Positions 21,501 through 34,394 of a stretch of 64,000 bases of DNA are shown here, piece by piece. This DNA comes from Proteles cristata cristata (Eukaryota; Chordata; Mammalia; Carnivora; Hyaenidae), in NCBI GenBank assembly GCA_017311185.1, contig JAESUZ010005462.1, forward strand, positions 4,402,001 through 4,466,000, read 5' to 3'. A model generated the notes under the pieces. The model ran no database searches. It worked only from the letters and a program-made list of their open reading frames with translations, and was not told the origin of the DNA. Both the position numbers and the translations under genes were made by a program. Position 1 is the stretch's first letter, and each line of letters begins with the position of its first letter.

Positions 21501-22304
21501 ACCTAGGTACCTGCTGTTGTCTTCAGGTAACCGTAAGTACTCCAGTGCATGTATTAATGTCTTGTATCCTTAGGGATCCTCCCAGGGATTATGTCTGGGG
21601 AGAGCTGATGTATTTGCAAAGATAGAAGCATTTCAACATTCCCATCTCCCCACGTCTTTGTATCATTTCTCTACAGAATGATAGGGAAGTTCTAACATCT
21701 CATTCTCCCTTTAGGTAGACACCATACAGTCCAGGTTTCAGTGATCCAATCTGGTAGAAATTAATACTATTTCTAAGTGCTTGAGTCAACATATTAACTC
21801 TAAAACTCAAGTAAATGCTCTCGTGCAGGTAAACTTTATCAACTCCTATCTTATATTTTGTCTTCTTTATTCTGATACATGGAGAATTCTTTTCCATATG
21901 CACTGCTCACATCCCTGAGGATACTAGTTGTCAAGAGCCCTCATTACCTTTGGATTCTGCCTGTGCCCCTGATGCTGGGAGGAATGAGGAGAGGCGGAGG
22001 TGGATCCTAAGGATAATCAGCATTTCTTTTTAAGGCAACTGCCCCAAATGGAGTCATTAAATATTTGTTGTTTCTTTTTACGTAAGGGAAGTTTAATTCC
22101 CTCAGATGGTAGAGTTTACTACCACCATCAAAGAAGGTTTAGGGACATGTGCCTGTCAAATTTCTCAACTTAATCAATTCAACCCCAAAGATTTTCATTC
22201 TATTATCTCAGAATCACACTCACATTTAGCACTGTGTTTATCTTATAAAAAGAGACCTAGGAGGTTGAGCATTTAATTGAAACTGGAGCTTTGTAATGTT
22301 TATA
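21501..22304. other. unassigned DNA
   Basis: Follows the truncated 5' end of the old L1. No gene or named repeat seen. Open frames are short and without domains. Confidence 0.4.
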
Positions 22305-22320
22305 AGTAAGCCTTCATCTT

Positions 22321-22537
22321 TAAAAAATTTTTTTTAATGTTTTATTTATTTCTGAGAGAGAGAGACAGCATGAGCAGGGAAGGGTCAGCGAGAGGGAGAT
22401 ACAGAATCTGAAGCTGGTTCCAGGCTCTGAGCTAGCTCTCAGTACAGAGCCTGATGTGGGTCTGGAACCCACAAACCATGAGATCATGGCCTGAGCCGAA
22501 GTCGGACACTTAACCGACTGAGCCACCTACGTGCCCC
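22321..22537 (-). mobile_element. CAN-SINE, minus strand
   Basis: A-tail complement, ATGTTTTATTTATTTCTGAG, GA-rich stretch and SINE body ending GAGCCACCTACGTGCCCC. The TSD AGTAAGCCTTCATCTT lies at 22,305-22,320 and 22,538-22,553. Confidence 0.96.
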
Positions 22538-22553
22538 AGTAAGCCTTCATCTT

Positions 22554-23017
22554 AAAACTCACCCAAATTCACCTTGCAAGCAAATTAAATAAGGAATTCC
22601 TCAAAGCCACCACACAGACATTTTTATTTTCTATCAGTCACTTGAGCTGGAAATGTAAGACTTCAGTTTTACATGTATATGTTCTGAGAAGTAGTTTACA
22701 GTCCCACCCATAGTATTTCCACTTACTGTTGTCATTATAGCCACTAAACGAAACAACAGTTTGATATCCAGTGTTTTTCTCTGTACCTAAATTTTATTCA
22801 ATATTACAAAAAGTGATGATTTGAGAAATTATGGTGCTATAATATTTCACACATTATGAATACCCTATCCTCCCCAGAGAGATTATAGGATGCTCACAAA
22901 ATACATATGTAACCCAAATTTGAGGGACTATTTTCTAAGTCTGTACTCATTACTCTGTCAATCAAGCCCTTCGAAAACAATGAGGTGCACTCAATAGGTA
23001 TAACAGATGATAATTTA
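22554..23017. other. unassigned DNA
   Basis: Nothing identifiable. AT-rich, no usable open frame. Confidence 0.4.
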
Positions 23018-23033
23018 GTAAAGCCACTATTTA

Positions 23034-23438
23034 TTTTATTTTATTTTTATTTCTGAAACAAATTTATTCTCACTTTGCCATTTTTTTAAATATAATTTAT
23101 TGTCAAATTGGCTTCCATACAACACCCAGTGCTCTTCCCAACAAGTACCCTCCTCAATGCCCATCACCCATTTTCCTCTCTCTTCCACCCACCATCAACC
23201 CTCAGTTTGTTCTCTGTATTTAAGAGTCGCTTATGCTTTGTACCCCTCCCTCTCGGTTTGTAACTTTTCCCCCATTCCCTCCCCTCCTAGTTTTCTGTTA
23301 AGTTTCTCAAGATCCGCATATGAGTGAAAACATATGGTATCTTTCTCTGACTAACTTATTTCACTTAGCATAATACTCTCCAGTTCCATCTATGTTGCTA
23401 CAAATGGGCTCAATGGCTGGATCAGGGATGCAATCTGT
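23034..23438 (-). mobile_element. 5'-truncated L1 3' end with possible 3' transduction
   Basis: Carnivore L1 3' UTR on the minus strand (23,083-~23,405). Between two A-rich stretches lies ~28 bp of non-L1 sequence containing AATAAA (plus-strand AAACAAATTTATTCTCAC). A likely TSD is GTAAAGCCACTATTTA (23,018-23,033) against GTAAAGGTACTATTTA (23,439-23,454). About 33 bp at the 5' junction (23,405-23,438) is not obviously L1 and may be filler. Confidence 0.75.
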
Positions 23439-23454
23439 GTAAAGGTACTATTTA

Positions 23455-24142
23455 AAAAGGTATGGGCAGAATTTAAAAAACAACCAAGATGATGAAAGAC
23501 CCAGGGACTAGCAACAATAAGGGAAATGTTAGCACCCTAGGTCATAAGAGAAAAGGATTAAGATCAGGACTTTCCAAACCTCAGGAGAGCTGTGACCATA
23601 GGAGAGAAGAATTCTTCCAGGAGCTAGGATCATAAGTAAAGGCCATAGCCATTCACAACAAAACCACAAGAAGTCAAGGAGAGAGTAGAGGATACAGACC
23701 CAACCCTTTCATTTCTGGCCTTCAGATTTGGTGCCAATGGCTTGTAAGATTTGGCTTCTAAGCCACAGCTAGTTTATTAGTCCTAGTCACAGTGCAATAA
23801 AGCAGAGCATGCATTCTTTCTGGCTTCTGGAAAGACGACTATCACAATTATAAGAAATAATTCTATGCATGTGTAGAGTTTTCCTAACATAGATAGATAA
23901 TAGATGGATGGATAGATAGATATAGAAGAATGGAAAGAGGGAGAGATTTTCAAACAAAACAAAACAAAACCAAAAAATTGTCAACTGGCATTATTGGGGA
24001 GGACATGGTTTGTTGGGAGGAACAGCTATTAATGTCCCATAGGACATAGCCCTACTGTATTATCCTAAGAGTGCAGCTTCCCACCAGGGAATATTCTAGG
24101 AATTGGGGGAAAGGGTTCTTGTAAAAGATTTGAAAGAATGAT
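23455..24142. other. unassigned DNA with GATA-type microsatellite
   Basis: No gene seen. A short impure GATA/GGAT repeat lies at 23,888-23,921. Confidence 0.5.
23888..23921. repeat. imperfect (GATA/GGAT)n microsatellite
   Basis: ATAGATAGATAATAGATGG followed by further GATA units. Short and interrupted. Confidence 0.85.
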
Positions 24143-24153
24143 GAAAACTGACA

Positions 24154-27100
24154 CCTAAAGGAACTAGAAGGAGAGCAACAAGAGTACTCCAAACCCAGTA
24201 GGAGAAGAGAAATAATAAAAATCATAGCAGAAATAAACAATATAGAAACCAAAAGAAAACAGTTCATCAAATCAATGAAACCAAGAGTTGGTTTCTTGAA
24301 AAAATAAACAAGATTGACAAACCTCTAGCCAGGCTTCTCAAAAAGAAAAGAGAGACCACTCAAACTGACAAAATCATGAATGAAAATGGATTTATTACAA
24401 CCAATCCCTCAAAAGTACAAGCAATTATCAGGGAATACTATGAAAAACTATATGCTAACAAACTGGACAACTTAGAAGAAATGGACAAATTCCTAAACAC
24501 ACACTCACTACCAAAATTCATATGGGAAGAGATAGAAAATCTGAAAAGACCCATAACTAGTGGAGAAATTGAATCAGTTATCAAAAACCTCCCAACAAAT
24601 AAGAGCCCTAGGCCAAATGGCTTCCCTGGGGAATTCTACCAGACATTTAAAACAGAATTAGAACCCATTCTGCTCAAGCTATTCCAAAAAATAGAAATTG
24701 AAGAAAAACTTCTGAACTCATTCTACGAAGCCGGCTTCACTTTGATTCCCAAACCAGACAGAGGCCCAGCAAAAAAAGAGAACTACAGGCCAATATCCCT
24801 GATGAATACAGAAGCAAAAATCCTTAACAAGATACTTGCAAATCAAATTCAAAGGCACATAAAAAGAATTATCCACCAGGATCAAGTGGGATTCATTCCT
24901 GGGTTACAGGGCTGGTTCAATATTCACAAATCAATCAATGTCTACATCACATTAACAAAAGAAAAGATAAAAACCAAATGATCCTGTCGATAGTTGCATC
25001 AAAAGTATTTGACAGAATACAACCTCCCTTCTTCATAAAGACCCTCGAAAAATTCAGGACAGAAGGAACTTACTTAAACATCATAAAAGACACCTATGAG
25101 AAGACTTCAGCTAACATCATCCTCGATGGGGAAAAACTGAGAGCTTTCACCCTGAATTCAGGAACACTACAGGGACGTCCACGTTCACCACTGTTGTTTA
25201 ACATAGTGCTGGAAGTCCTAGCATCAGCCATCAGACAACTAAAGGAAATAAAAGGCATCAGAATTGGCAAAGAAGAAGTCACTCTTTCACTTTTCGCAGA
25301 CGACATGATACCCTACATGGAACATCCAACAGACTCCACCAGAAGCCTACTAGAACTGATCTATAATTCAGCAAAGTTTCAGGGTATAAAATCAATGTAC
25401 AGAAATTGATTGTATTTTTATACACCAATAATGAAGCAAGAGAAACAGAACTCAAGAAACTGATTGTACAAAAAATCATAAAATACCTAGGAATAAACCT
25501 AACCAAGAATACAAGAGATCTGTATGATGAAAACTATAAAAAACTTATGAAGGAAATTGAAGAAGACACAAAAAAATATAAAAACATTCCATGCCGATAG
25601 ATCGAAAGAATAAGTATAGTTAAAATGTCATTACTACCCAAAGCAATCTACACATTCAATGCAATCCCAATAAAAATTGCACTAGCATTCTTCTCAAAAT
25701 TAGAACAAAGTATCCTAAAATTTGTATGGAACCACAAAAGACCCCGAATAGTCAAAGCAATATTGAAGAAGAAAACCAAAACGGGAGGCCTCACAATCCC
25801 AGACACAGCCTCTACTACAAAGTTATAATCAAGACAGTATGGTATTGGCACAAAAACAGACACATAGACCAATGGAATAGAACAGAGAACTCAGAATTGG
25901 ACCCACAAATGGATGGCCAATTAATCTTTGACAAAGCAGGAAAGAGTATCCAATGGAAAAAAAGAGAGCCTCTTTAACAGATGGTGCTGGGAGAACTAGA
26001 CAGCAACATGCAAAAGAATGAAACTAGGTCATTTTCTCACACCATACACAAAAATAAACTCAAAATGGATGAAGGACTTGAATGTGAGATAGGAAACCAT
26101 CAAAACTCTAGAGGAGAAAGCAGGAAAAAAAACCTCCTTGACCACAACCACAGCAATTTCTTACTTGACACGTCGCCAAAGGCAAGGGAATCAAGAGCAA
26201 AAATGAACTACTGAGACCTCATCAACATAAAAAGCTTCTGCATGGGAAAGGAAACAATCCATAAAACTAATAGGCAGCTGATGGAATGGGAAAAGATAGT
26301 TGCCAATGACATATCAGATAAAGGGCTAGTATCCAAAGTCTATAAGCAACTCACCAAAGTCCACACCCGAAAAACAAATAATCCAGTAAAGAAATGGGCA
26401 GAAGACATGAACAGACACTTCTCCAAAGAGGACATCCAGATGGCCAACAGACACATGAAACGATACTCAGCGTCCCTACTCATCAGGGAAATACAAATCA
26501 AAACCACACTGAGATACCACCTCACACCGGTCAGAGTGACTAAAATGAACAGATCAGGAGAATATAGATGCTGGCAAGGATGTGGAGAAATGGGCACCCT
26601 CCTACACTGTTGGTGGGAATGTAAACTGGTGCAGCCCCTCTGGAAAACAGTATGGAGGTTCCTCAAAAAATTAACAATAGAACTCCTCTATGACCCAGCA
26701 ATTGTACTGCTAGGAATTTACCCAAGGGATACAGAAGTGCTGATACATAGGGTCACATGGACCCCAATGTTCATAGCAGCACTCTCAACAATAGCCAAAT
26801 CATGGAAAGAGCCTAAGTGACCATCAACTGAAGAATGGATCAAGAAGATGTGGTTTATCTATACAAGGGAATACTACATGGCAATGAGAAAGAATGAAAT
26901 CTGGCCATGTGTAGCAACATGGATGGATGGACCTTGAGGGTGTTATGCTGAGCGAAATAAGTCAGGCAGAGAAGGACAGATACCATATGTTTGCACGTAT
27001 AGGTGGATTAGGAGAAACTTAACGGAGGACCATGGGGGAGGAGAAGGAGGAAATAGTTGGGGAGATACAGGGAGGCAAACCATGAGAGATTCTTGAATGC

Positions 27101-27235
27101 TGAGAACAAACTGAGGGCTGATGGGGTGGGGGAGAGGAGAAGGGGGTGATGGCATGTAGGAGGTCACTTGTGGGGGTGAGCACTTGGTATTATATAGAAA
27201 TCAACGTGACAATGAACTATTTGAGGAAAAAAAAA
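24154..27235 (+). mobile_element. 5'-truncated L1, 3.1 kb
   Basis: Begins in ORF2 between endonuclease and RT (CACCTAAAGGAACTAGAAGG) and runs through the RT, the C-terminal region and a 3' UTR ending in an A-rich tail. Probable TSD: GAAAACTGACA (24,143-24,153) against GAAAATTGACA (27,236-27,246). There is no 5' UTR or ORF1, the usual outcome of incomplete reverse transcription. Confidence 0.88.
24202..26905 (+). pseudogene. L1 ORF2 remnant with recognisable RT core
   Basis: Long readable stretches remain: 24,376-24,981 (201 codons; [43 protein letters not shown]), 24,978-25,409 (143 codons; [20 protein letters not shown], where FADD carries the catalytic aspartates), 25,625-25,828 and 26,242-26,820 (C-terminal [18 protein letters not shown] zinc-knuckle-like region). 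The frame changes near 24,980, and near 25,409 a piece of the fingers/palm text is lost, so no continuous protein can be made. The endonuclease domain is missing. Confidence 0.93.
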
Positions 27236-27246
27236 GAAAATTGACA

Positions 27247-27958
27247 AAAACAAGACATTGTATTTCCTGCATGTTGGATCACTTTACTTCAAAAAGGCAA
27301 CTATGATACTGTATCACAGTTCTCAGGTATCAAAGCTGTGGAATTTGAAAAGTAAAGCATAAAACAGTGAGTCCAGGGTGATTAGAACATATTGGTACTT
27401 TAACTGATCAAACACATTAGCTTGCACTTGTCAGTAGAATATGGTGAGATACTTGGAATGATTACATACTTCTTTCTGCCATTGTATGTATAATGTAGTC
27501 TATATTTATACTAGGTAATTCTATTCTAAAACAAGATAAATACAAAATAACATTTTTTATTGCTGACAACCAACCCTATTCATTTATTTATTTTCTCTGA
27601 AATATATATTGAACACCTATTAAATTCAAAACTGAAATGCAAGTGATACTCACACAGGTTTGACTGCATTACAAAATAAGCCACCCCTTACAAACTTCAT
27701 ACTGATGGAAAGGTGATTTTCAGATGTTGCAGTACATGCAAAAATTTGTACCTTTTCTTTGTTAAAAGCAAGGAAATGTCAAAAGCATATTAGACTAGCA
27801 GATAAATAATGATGTAAAATATTTTACTTGTAAATGTATTTTACTTGTAATTTGAGGAACAAACCAACGTGTATGGTGTATATGCCAAATAATAAATTGG
27901 CCTTGAAAATAATACAAAGCCCTAAAGTAATTAGCATTACTTCCATTTCAATGTTCAT
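27247..27958. other. unassigned DNA
   Basis: AT-rich. No gene or nameable repeat. Confidence 0.4.
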
Positions 27959-27976
27959 AAAACTTTTCTTTTTTTT

Positions 27977-28189
27977 TTTTTAACTTTTTTTAAAATTTAT
28001 TTTTGAGACAGAGAGAATGGGTACTAGTGGAACTGGGACAGAGATAGAGGGAAGACGCAGAGCATGAAGAAGAACTCCAGGTTCTGAGCTGTCAGCACAG
28101 ATCCCAACGCAGGGCTCTAACTCATGTACCACGAGATCATGACTGAACCAAAGTCAGATTCTCAACCAACTGAGCCACCAAGGCGCCCC
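27977..28189 (-). mobile_element. CAN-SINE, minus strand, diverged
   Basis: T-run, TTTATTTTTGAGACAGAGAG, body with GTTCTGAGCTGTCAGCACAG and head GAGCCACCAAGGCGCCCC. TSD AAAACTTTTCTTTTTT (27,959-) against AAAACTTTCCTTTTTT (28,191-28,206). Confidence 0.93.
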
Positions 28190-28206
28190 AAAAACTTTCC
28201 TTTTTT

Positions 28207-29443
28207 GTAATAAAATAGTTTTGCCTGTTTTTAACTTTCTAGAACTATGAGTTCTACTAATGTCATTCAAATCCATGATAATGTTCTATAGCAATTACTG
28301 TAAAAGCTTGTTCTGATTTTCAGCAGATTTCAGTCTCCCTTATAGTAGGTACTCAAAAGGTAAACAAGCTGGTTACTTGGAACTTTCATTTTATTTAATG
28401 CATAATTCTGCTCTAAGCTTCAGTACATTTTTCATATTTGATGTTCTGAGGTATGTACTAGCCTAGTACAGAACATATTAGCTCTTCAGAAATCTAGCTT
28501 GCAAGATTTTCTGTCCCTTAGTTAAATATACTCTCCCTGCTATGTGGATATTTGCATTATCTTTATAGAGGACATCGGAGAACTGTTGCCACCTTTTCTC
28601 TGGTGGGAGTCACCATATGGTTGTAGTTGAGGATTATAGTTAATGATAGAACAATGAGAACTCTCTTTTTTTTCTTAATCGATATATGAGTTATTACTTT
28701 TTATTTTTGTCTCCTTTTTTTTGGAGAGGGCTGAGGAATAGAGAGAGAGAGAGAGAATCCTTTCCTCTACTCAGTCTCCCAGGGTTCCAGAGTCAGATTA
28801 TCCTTACCTGATCTATACAAGGAAGATTTGTCCCAAAAAGGCTACAGATCTAGAAGTGACCTAAGAGAGCATACATTCTAACCTCCCCCACAGAGGGTTA
28901 CAGAGGCTAAGCAGTTACTAAGTTCATGCTTGTCCTGCATCAGAGCCCGTGATCCAGTACAGGTCCATAAGCAGTGTCACCAAGTTTCCTTCTGAGACAT
29001 CCACGTTCGGTAATTTCAAGATCTTCAGCTTTACTATCAAGGCTCTTCAATTCAATTATATCCCAAATTCTGTGTAAGAGTAGATAAAGACTTAGAAGAG
29101 TCTTTTCTGCAATTCCACCTAGTACAGGTTCTTCAAACCTGTCTGATCATCAAAATACCTGGGGAAAATTTAGAAATCAGATTCCTAGTATAACTCACAC
29201 CCCCAGAGTGATCTTGCTGGGCAACAGGCCACAAACTCAGAAGAAAGGCTTAAATTTCCATCCAAACTATGGCTAATGGAACCAGGGTGTTCAGACAGTA
29301 ATATTTCAGCCTGAAACATTCTGTCTTTATTCAGAAGTAGGCCTACTTGGAATTCCAAGTCTGAATTTCCAAAACATCTAGGGTGATGACTCTAAATGTA
29401 CAAGTAGTCCTTTTTGGCACTTGGCTGAATAAAAAGGAAACAT
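28207..29443. other. unassigned DNA
   Basis: No gene or recognised repeat, apart from a GAGA stretch near 28,740-28,755. Confidence 0.4.
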
Positions 29444-29612
29444 ATATTTTTTTAATTTGTTTATTTATTTAGAGAAAGAGAGAGAGAAAATTCCAAGCAG
29501 GCCTTGCACTGTAAGCACAGAGCCCGACACAGCTCAATCCCACAAACTGTGAGATAATGACTTGAACTGAAATAAAAAGTTAGACACTCAACCGACTGAG
29601 CCAGGCACCCCT
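29444..29612 (-). mobile_element. CAN-SINE, minus strand, internally deleted
   Basis: Contains TTTATTTATTTAGAGAAAGA, GTAAGCACAGAGCCCGACAC, GTGAGATAATGACTTGAACT and the head GACTGAGCCAGGCACCCC. Shorter than full length, with part of the GA-rich/body region missing. TSD not clear. Confidence 0.88.
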
Positions 29613-30335
29613 ATAAATAAGATATATTAAGCACTGAGACTACAATAAAGGCAAACTTTTAGCCTGAAGAGAGAATGTGTGTGGCCTCTGCCTGAACTTC
29701 ACCAAGTCTAATTAATATAATTGAGTTACAAGTCCAATCCTATGCAGGTTCAGCTAATTCTTTCTTGAGTAGTTAGTTAATAATTAATAATCTAGTATGT
29801 CTGCCAACTCCAAGTGGTTTGTGCCTGAACAAAGTCTGATACCAGACCCCTGGAAAGACAGGATTCTGGGAATTAAGTATTACCAGGAAAAGAGTTTTGT
29901 CCAGGCAAGGTGGCAGGCAGCTGAGAGAGTTATATTTGATTTTTTATAACTTACCCTCTACTTGTGGGAGAGAGCTAACTCACACCTATATATCTAAATA
30001 ATTTATATAACCTTTTTCTTCTCATATGGTGTAAATAAAGATGATCACAGTAACCTTTTCGACATTAAAGATAGAAACACTTGATAGCTTCATATAGGGA
30101 AGGGGAAATGAAACAAAGAGAAAGTGAATAATTATCCCAAGGAATGAAGCTCAAAGAAAATACTTATTTCAAGGTTAAAGAGGAATTTGTCCTCTGATTA
30201 TAGAAAAAAATTCTTTCTTTAAGGTGACCAAAGATGTTTATAGGAACAGAAGAATGTTACAGCAGACATAGAAGACAAGAATAATAATAAAACTGTAACA
30301 GTGGCAAGTTTGAGGCAATAATGTGGGTTAGTGAC
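29613..30335. other. unassigned DNA
   Basis: No gene or recognised repeat. Confidence 0.4.
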
Positions 30336-30965
30336 ATATATAGATGCCAAATATATGTTTAAAAAAACCCTAGAAACAACTCAGATGTTCTTCAATGGTT
30401 GTATGATTGCCATGGTATGGTACCTCCATACCATGAAATACTATTCAGCAATAAAAAGGAACAAAATATTTGTATACACAACAGTTTGGATGAATCTCAA
30501 GGGAAATATGTTAAATAAATAATCCTCAAAAGGTCAAGTACTAGAGTATTATTCCATTTATATAATATCTTGAAATAATAAAATTACAGAGATGGAGAAC
30601 AAGTTAGTGGTTGCCAAAACTTAGGAAAAGAGGGGTGAAATTTGGCTGTGGCTCTAAAATGTTAGCACAATGAATCATTTTGATAAAACCACTCCCTGCT
30701 CTCTATCCTGATAGTGGTGAAGGTCACAGAAATTTACACGCAAATGCACACACACAAAAGAGTGCATGTAAAACAGTGAAATCTGAGTAAGATCTGTGGA
30801 TTATACCAGTGTCAATTTCCTGGCTGTGATATTGTGCTTTTATTTTTCAAAATGTCACCATTTTGGGGTAATTTTGGTGATGGGTGCATGGGATCCATCT
30901 GCATTGCTTCTTACAACCCGTGTGAATTTACATTTTCTAAACATAAAAAAATATTGAAAAAACAA
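30336..30965 (+). mobile_element. ancient L1 3' end
   Basis: Old mammalian L1 text: CAACTCAGATGTTCTTCAAT, CCATGAAATACTATTCAGCA, AGTTTGGATGAATCTCAAGG, then a 3' UTR with TTGGTGATGGGTGCATGGG. It resembles old L1M subfamilies. No open frame survives. Confidence 0.75.
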
Positions 30966-32990
30966 ACAGTGGGTATATTTAAGGAGACAATGTTAAATAG
31001 GAAAGTCTATGAAAGAAAGGTAGATTACATATGAATATCAAGTCTATCTAAAATACTTCAGAATATCCCAACCCTCACATTCAGTACGTCACAAATCTTC
31101 TTGTTAGTAATGAAAATACATTTAAACATTAACCCTCAAACACACAAACTGTGTTCTAAGGCAGGAAGAGAAGGGTGTGTTTTTAAATGTTGGTTTTATT
31201 ATTATTTGGGTAATGTGAGGCCAAAGATCAAGAGATAATGGCCACTGAAAAGATAGTTTATTACTCACAGTTTCTTAGAGGACATGCAATGCCATCCAGG
31301 ACCACACTGGTAATCACCAAGATCGGTCAAGAGACAGGAGGTGCAAAGGTGAAACATGGGCAAGAGCCTTTACTGGGTTTTCCACAGGGAAGGAATATAC
31401 AAGTCAGGGTGCATATAGGCTTGGGATTTACTAGAGTGAATAATTTCAGTGAGCTGTGGGGCACAGTAGGCATAGGGTAGGAAAGGCATACTCCCTAGAT
31501 AGTTGTGTACTAAGAATTAGCTAACCCTAGGAGGGGCAGTCCCTCAGCGAGGCCCCATATATCAAATAATCAGAATAAATGGACAAAGTTAATGTAGAGC
31601 ATTGCTGACCATCACTTATGAAGAACAGACCTCTTTTTACCACAGTTTTCATACTTAATCAGGCAGGAAAAAGTGTTTATGTGAAAAGACCTCCTGAAGT
31701 ATGTAGTGATCATTTCTTCTTCTATACCAGAGAACTTACAGCTTGTAACTACTGATTTTTTTAACAGTAAGATCATATCCAGATATGTAAATTTTCATGT
31801 GTGTGTATTATCTGTCTGACTAGCAACTGTTTCATGGGCTAGAATGCTTTCTGTTACCCTTATTATCTGTAGTATTTAGATCTGTGCTAACCTCACAATC
31901 ATGGTGCACTAACTAATTGCAGGATTAATGATGACCTGCTATCATTAGTGTAGATTCTTTGAAATACCTTTCTTTTCCCCAGGAGTAGCACCTGATCCAC
32001 ACAGGTGCTCTCTAACCCAGCCCTCACTCACTCCTGTTTTTGAGAGAGAAGCTGAATTATCAAATTAATGAGTTTGGGAGAAAATTGAGCCAGCTCAGCT
32101 CAGCTGTCCCTTATGTCTTTCAGGTCTCTCTATCTGCACTTGAAGGGAATCTTTTCCATGTGGTAAGTTGAAGGGGACTGTAGCTCTCCAGCTGTGCCTG
32201 GAAGTGAGTAGCTACATTTATAATCAAGCCCATTTGGCAATAAGTCTAAAGCTCTGCCTCCAGTCTGCTCCTTCGGCATTATATCTGGCACTCTAATTTG
32301 TACTTGAAAATCTCCTGTGCCTTATCTCTCACTTGGTTCCAAACCCAGAAGTGAGGAGTGGGAGTGGGAGGGTAAAGGCGCTATTTCTAGCCCTTCCCAA
32401 AATGTTAATAGTTATAACCAAGTTAAGAAAAAAAATCACTACCTGACTCTCAGCATTTTCCTTTACAAGACTGACTGGCTACATTATCTTATGATACTTT
32501 GAAATAGAAATCCTAGATTGATCCAATAAATAAATAAAAGTTAATTTTAGAACTTGCCAGTTCTTCACCATTTGAAATAAAGACATCTGGAGTAACAAAA
32601 TAACATTAAAGCCCATATTTAAGATTTTAAATTCCTGCAATAATTGCTATTATGTAAATAGATTAAGATTTTTATGCAAAGTTAGGTCACAACGTTGCAG
32701 TTTCCAACTTGCCTTTTCTTGGATCACTCACTCTGGAGTAAATCTGCCCCCATGTCATGAAGAAACTCAAGTAGCCCTACAGAGAAAGTTCCATGTGGGA
32801 AAGAACTAAGGCCACCTGCCAACAACCAGCACTAACATGCAAGGCATGTGGATGAACCACATTGGAAGTGAATCCTGAAGTCCCAGTGAAGCATTCAGAG
32901 AACTTCTCAGTCAACATCTTACTGCAACCTTATGAGAAACACTGAGACTGAACCATTCAGCTAAGCCACTCCTGAATTCCTGACCCTCAG
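30966..32990. other. unassigned DNA, possibly including an old repeat
   Basis: No gene supported. The part 31,200-31,580 (GAGGCCAAAGATCAAGAGAT; GGTTTTCCACAGGGAAGGAA; AGCGAGGCCCC) has the texture of an old LTR-type repeat, but I cannot name it. The 80-codon frame at 31,238-31,480 has no domain I recognise. Confidence 0.35.
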
Positions 32991-33006
32991 AAACAATGTG
33001 AGATAG

Positions 33007-33218
33007 GGGCACCTGGGTGTCTCAATTGGTTAAGTGCCTGACTTCAGCTCATGTCATGATCTCCCAATTGGTGGGTTAAAGCCCCGCGTTGAGCTTTGAG
33101 CTGACAGCTCACAGCCTGGAGCTTGCTTTGGATTCTGTGTCTCTCTCTTTCTTTGTCCCTCCCCCACCAAGGTCTCTCTCTCTCTCTCTCTCTCAAAAAG
33201 AAATAAACATTAAAAAAA
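33007..33218 (+). mobile_element. CAN-SINE, plus strand
   Basis: Head GGGGCACCTGGGTGTCTCA, body GACTTCAGCTCATGTCATGA, a long TC run (33,174-33,196) and an A-rich tail. Approximate TSD GAAACAATGTGAGATA against GAAATTGTGTGAAATA. Confidence 0.93.
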
Positions 33219-33234
33219 GAAATTGTGTGAAATA

Positions 33235-34258
33235 ATACACATACATTGTTTTCAACTACAAAGCTTTTGGTTAATTTGTTATGTGATAATAGTAATAAAA
33301 TTGTAAATAACTACATAAACAAAATTTTTAAGCCAAGTGAAAGAAATTAAGACATCATGCCTAAAAGTCTCCTGCTAAAACCTGTTCCTATAATCCTTAA
33401 GCACTGAGGGCCACCAACTTTAAGATAGGTGCATGGCCACAGCACTCTAAAGGTAGTTCAAGTGCAGTTATGGTACCCTGGATTCTACATTGAGAAGAGG
33501 AAAATATTAATCTGTGAACTCACACACATAGCCAGTGATAGATGTCAAAATATACCTCTTTTTCAGAGCCCATTTTCAGCTCTTTTCTAGGCTCCTTTTG
33601 TAACCCTAGAAAAATTACTTCACTGTTTCAGCTTTTACTGTTCTTTTGATTTTATTACAAATCACATTTCTCATTACCAATGAGTCAAACATATTTATAG
33701 AGTTCTTGAAAAACTATAGTTGTTTTGTGAAATAAAAGGTACTTGGCCTAGTATGTCATGTTTAGGTGCAAGCAACAGAAACTTACTTAAATAAGCTCAG
33801 GTAAATGACAGTTTATTTTATGAATATAATAAATCCCATGATATAAGGGGAATAAAAACCAAAATAACAGATAAAGGCATCCCCAGAAATCTGTTTCAAA
33901 CAGTTCATGGAGTTTATGTTTTGAGGGGCCAAAAAGTACATCTCATCTGCCCTGTAGCTTTTTACTCAATCAAAAAAATTTAAAACATCTGCAGATTCAG
34001 AACCAACTGAGAGAAAGATACAAGCATAAAATGACTACTTTCATATTGATAAAAACTGGACCAAAGAATGAAAGGCCAATGGCCAATGGTCTCTATACAA
34101 TAATCATTAATTATTAAAGCATTTTCCTTTGCAATTATAAATATGCACTTATACTTTAACTGGCCTTTGTAATTTCAACTTATAAAGCACATAAAGATAC
34201 TGTTTTACTCCAACTTACATGTTTGAATGTCACTTTTACTGAAAGTAAACATTCAGAT
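33235..34258. other. unassigned DNA
   Basis: No gene or recognised repeat. Confidence 0.4.
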
Positions 34259-34273
34259 ATTAACAATAAACAT

Positions 34274-34382
34274 GAGGGGAGCCTGTCTGGCTCAGTCAGT
34301 ACAGCATGCAACTCTTGATTCAAGGTCATGAGAGGGACATGGAGCCTATTTAAATTAAAAATATATATATATATATTAAAAA
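34274..34382 (+). mobile_element. older CAN-SINE, shortened
   Basis: Decayed head GGGGAGCCTGTCTGGCTCAG, CATGCAACTCTTGATTCAAG (an older subfamily wording) and a TATATA-rich tail. TSD ACAATAAACAT on both sides (about 34,263-34,273 and 34,384-34,394). Confidence 0.85.
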
Positions 34383-34394
34383 AACAATAAACAT

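Noticed and set aside
24376..25409. Possible intact reverse transcriptase gene
   Set aside because: The frame shifts near 24,980 and breaks again at 25,409; no endonuclease domain. It is an L1 remnant.
26340..26666. 108-codon minus-strand frame
   Set aside because: Antisense of the L1 ORF2 C-terminal region; the sense frame 26,242-26,820 carries the real motif.
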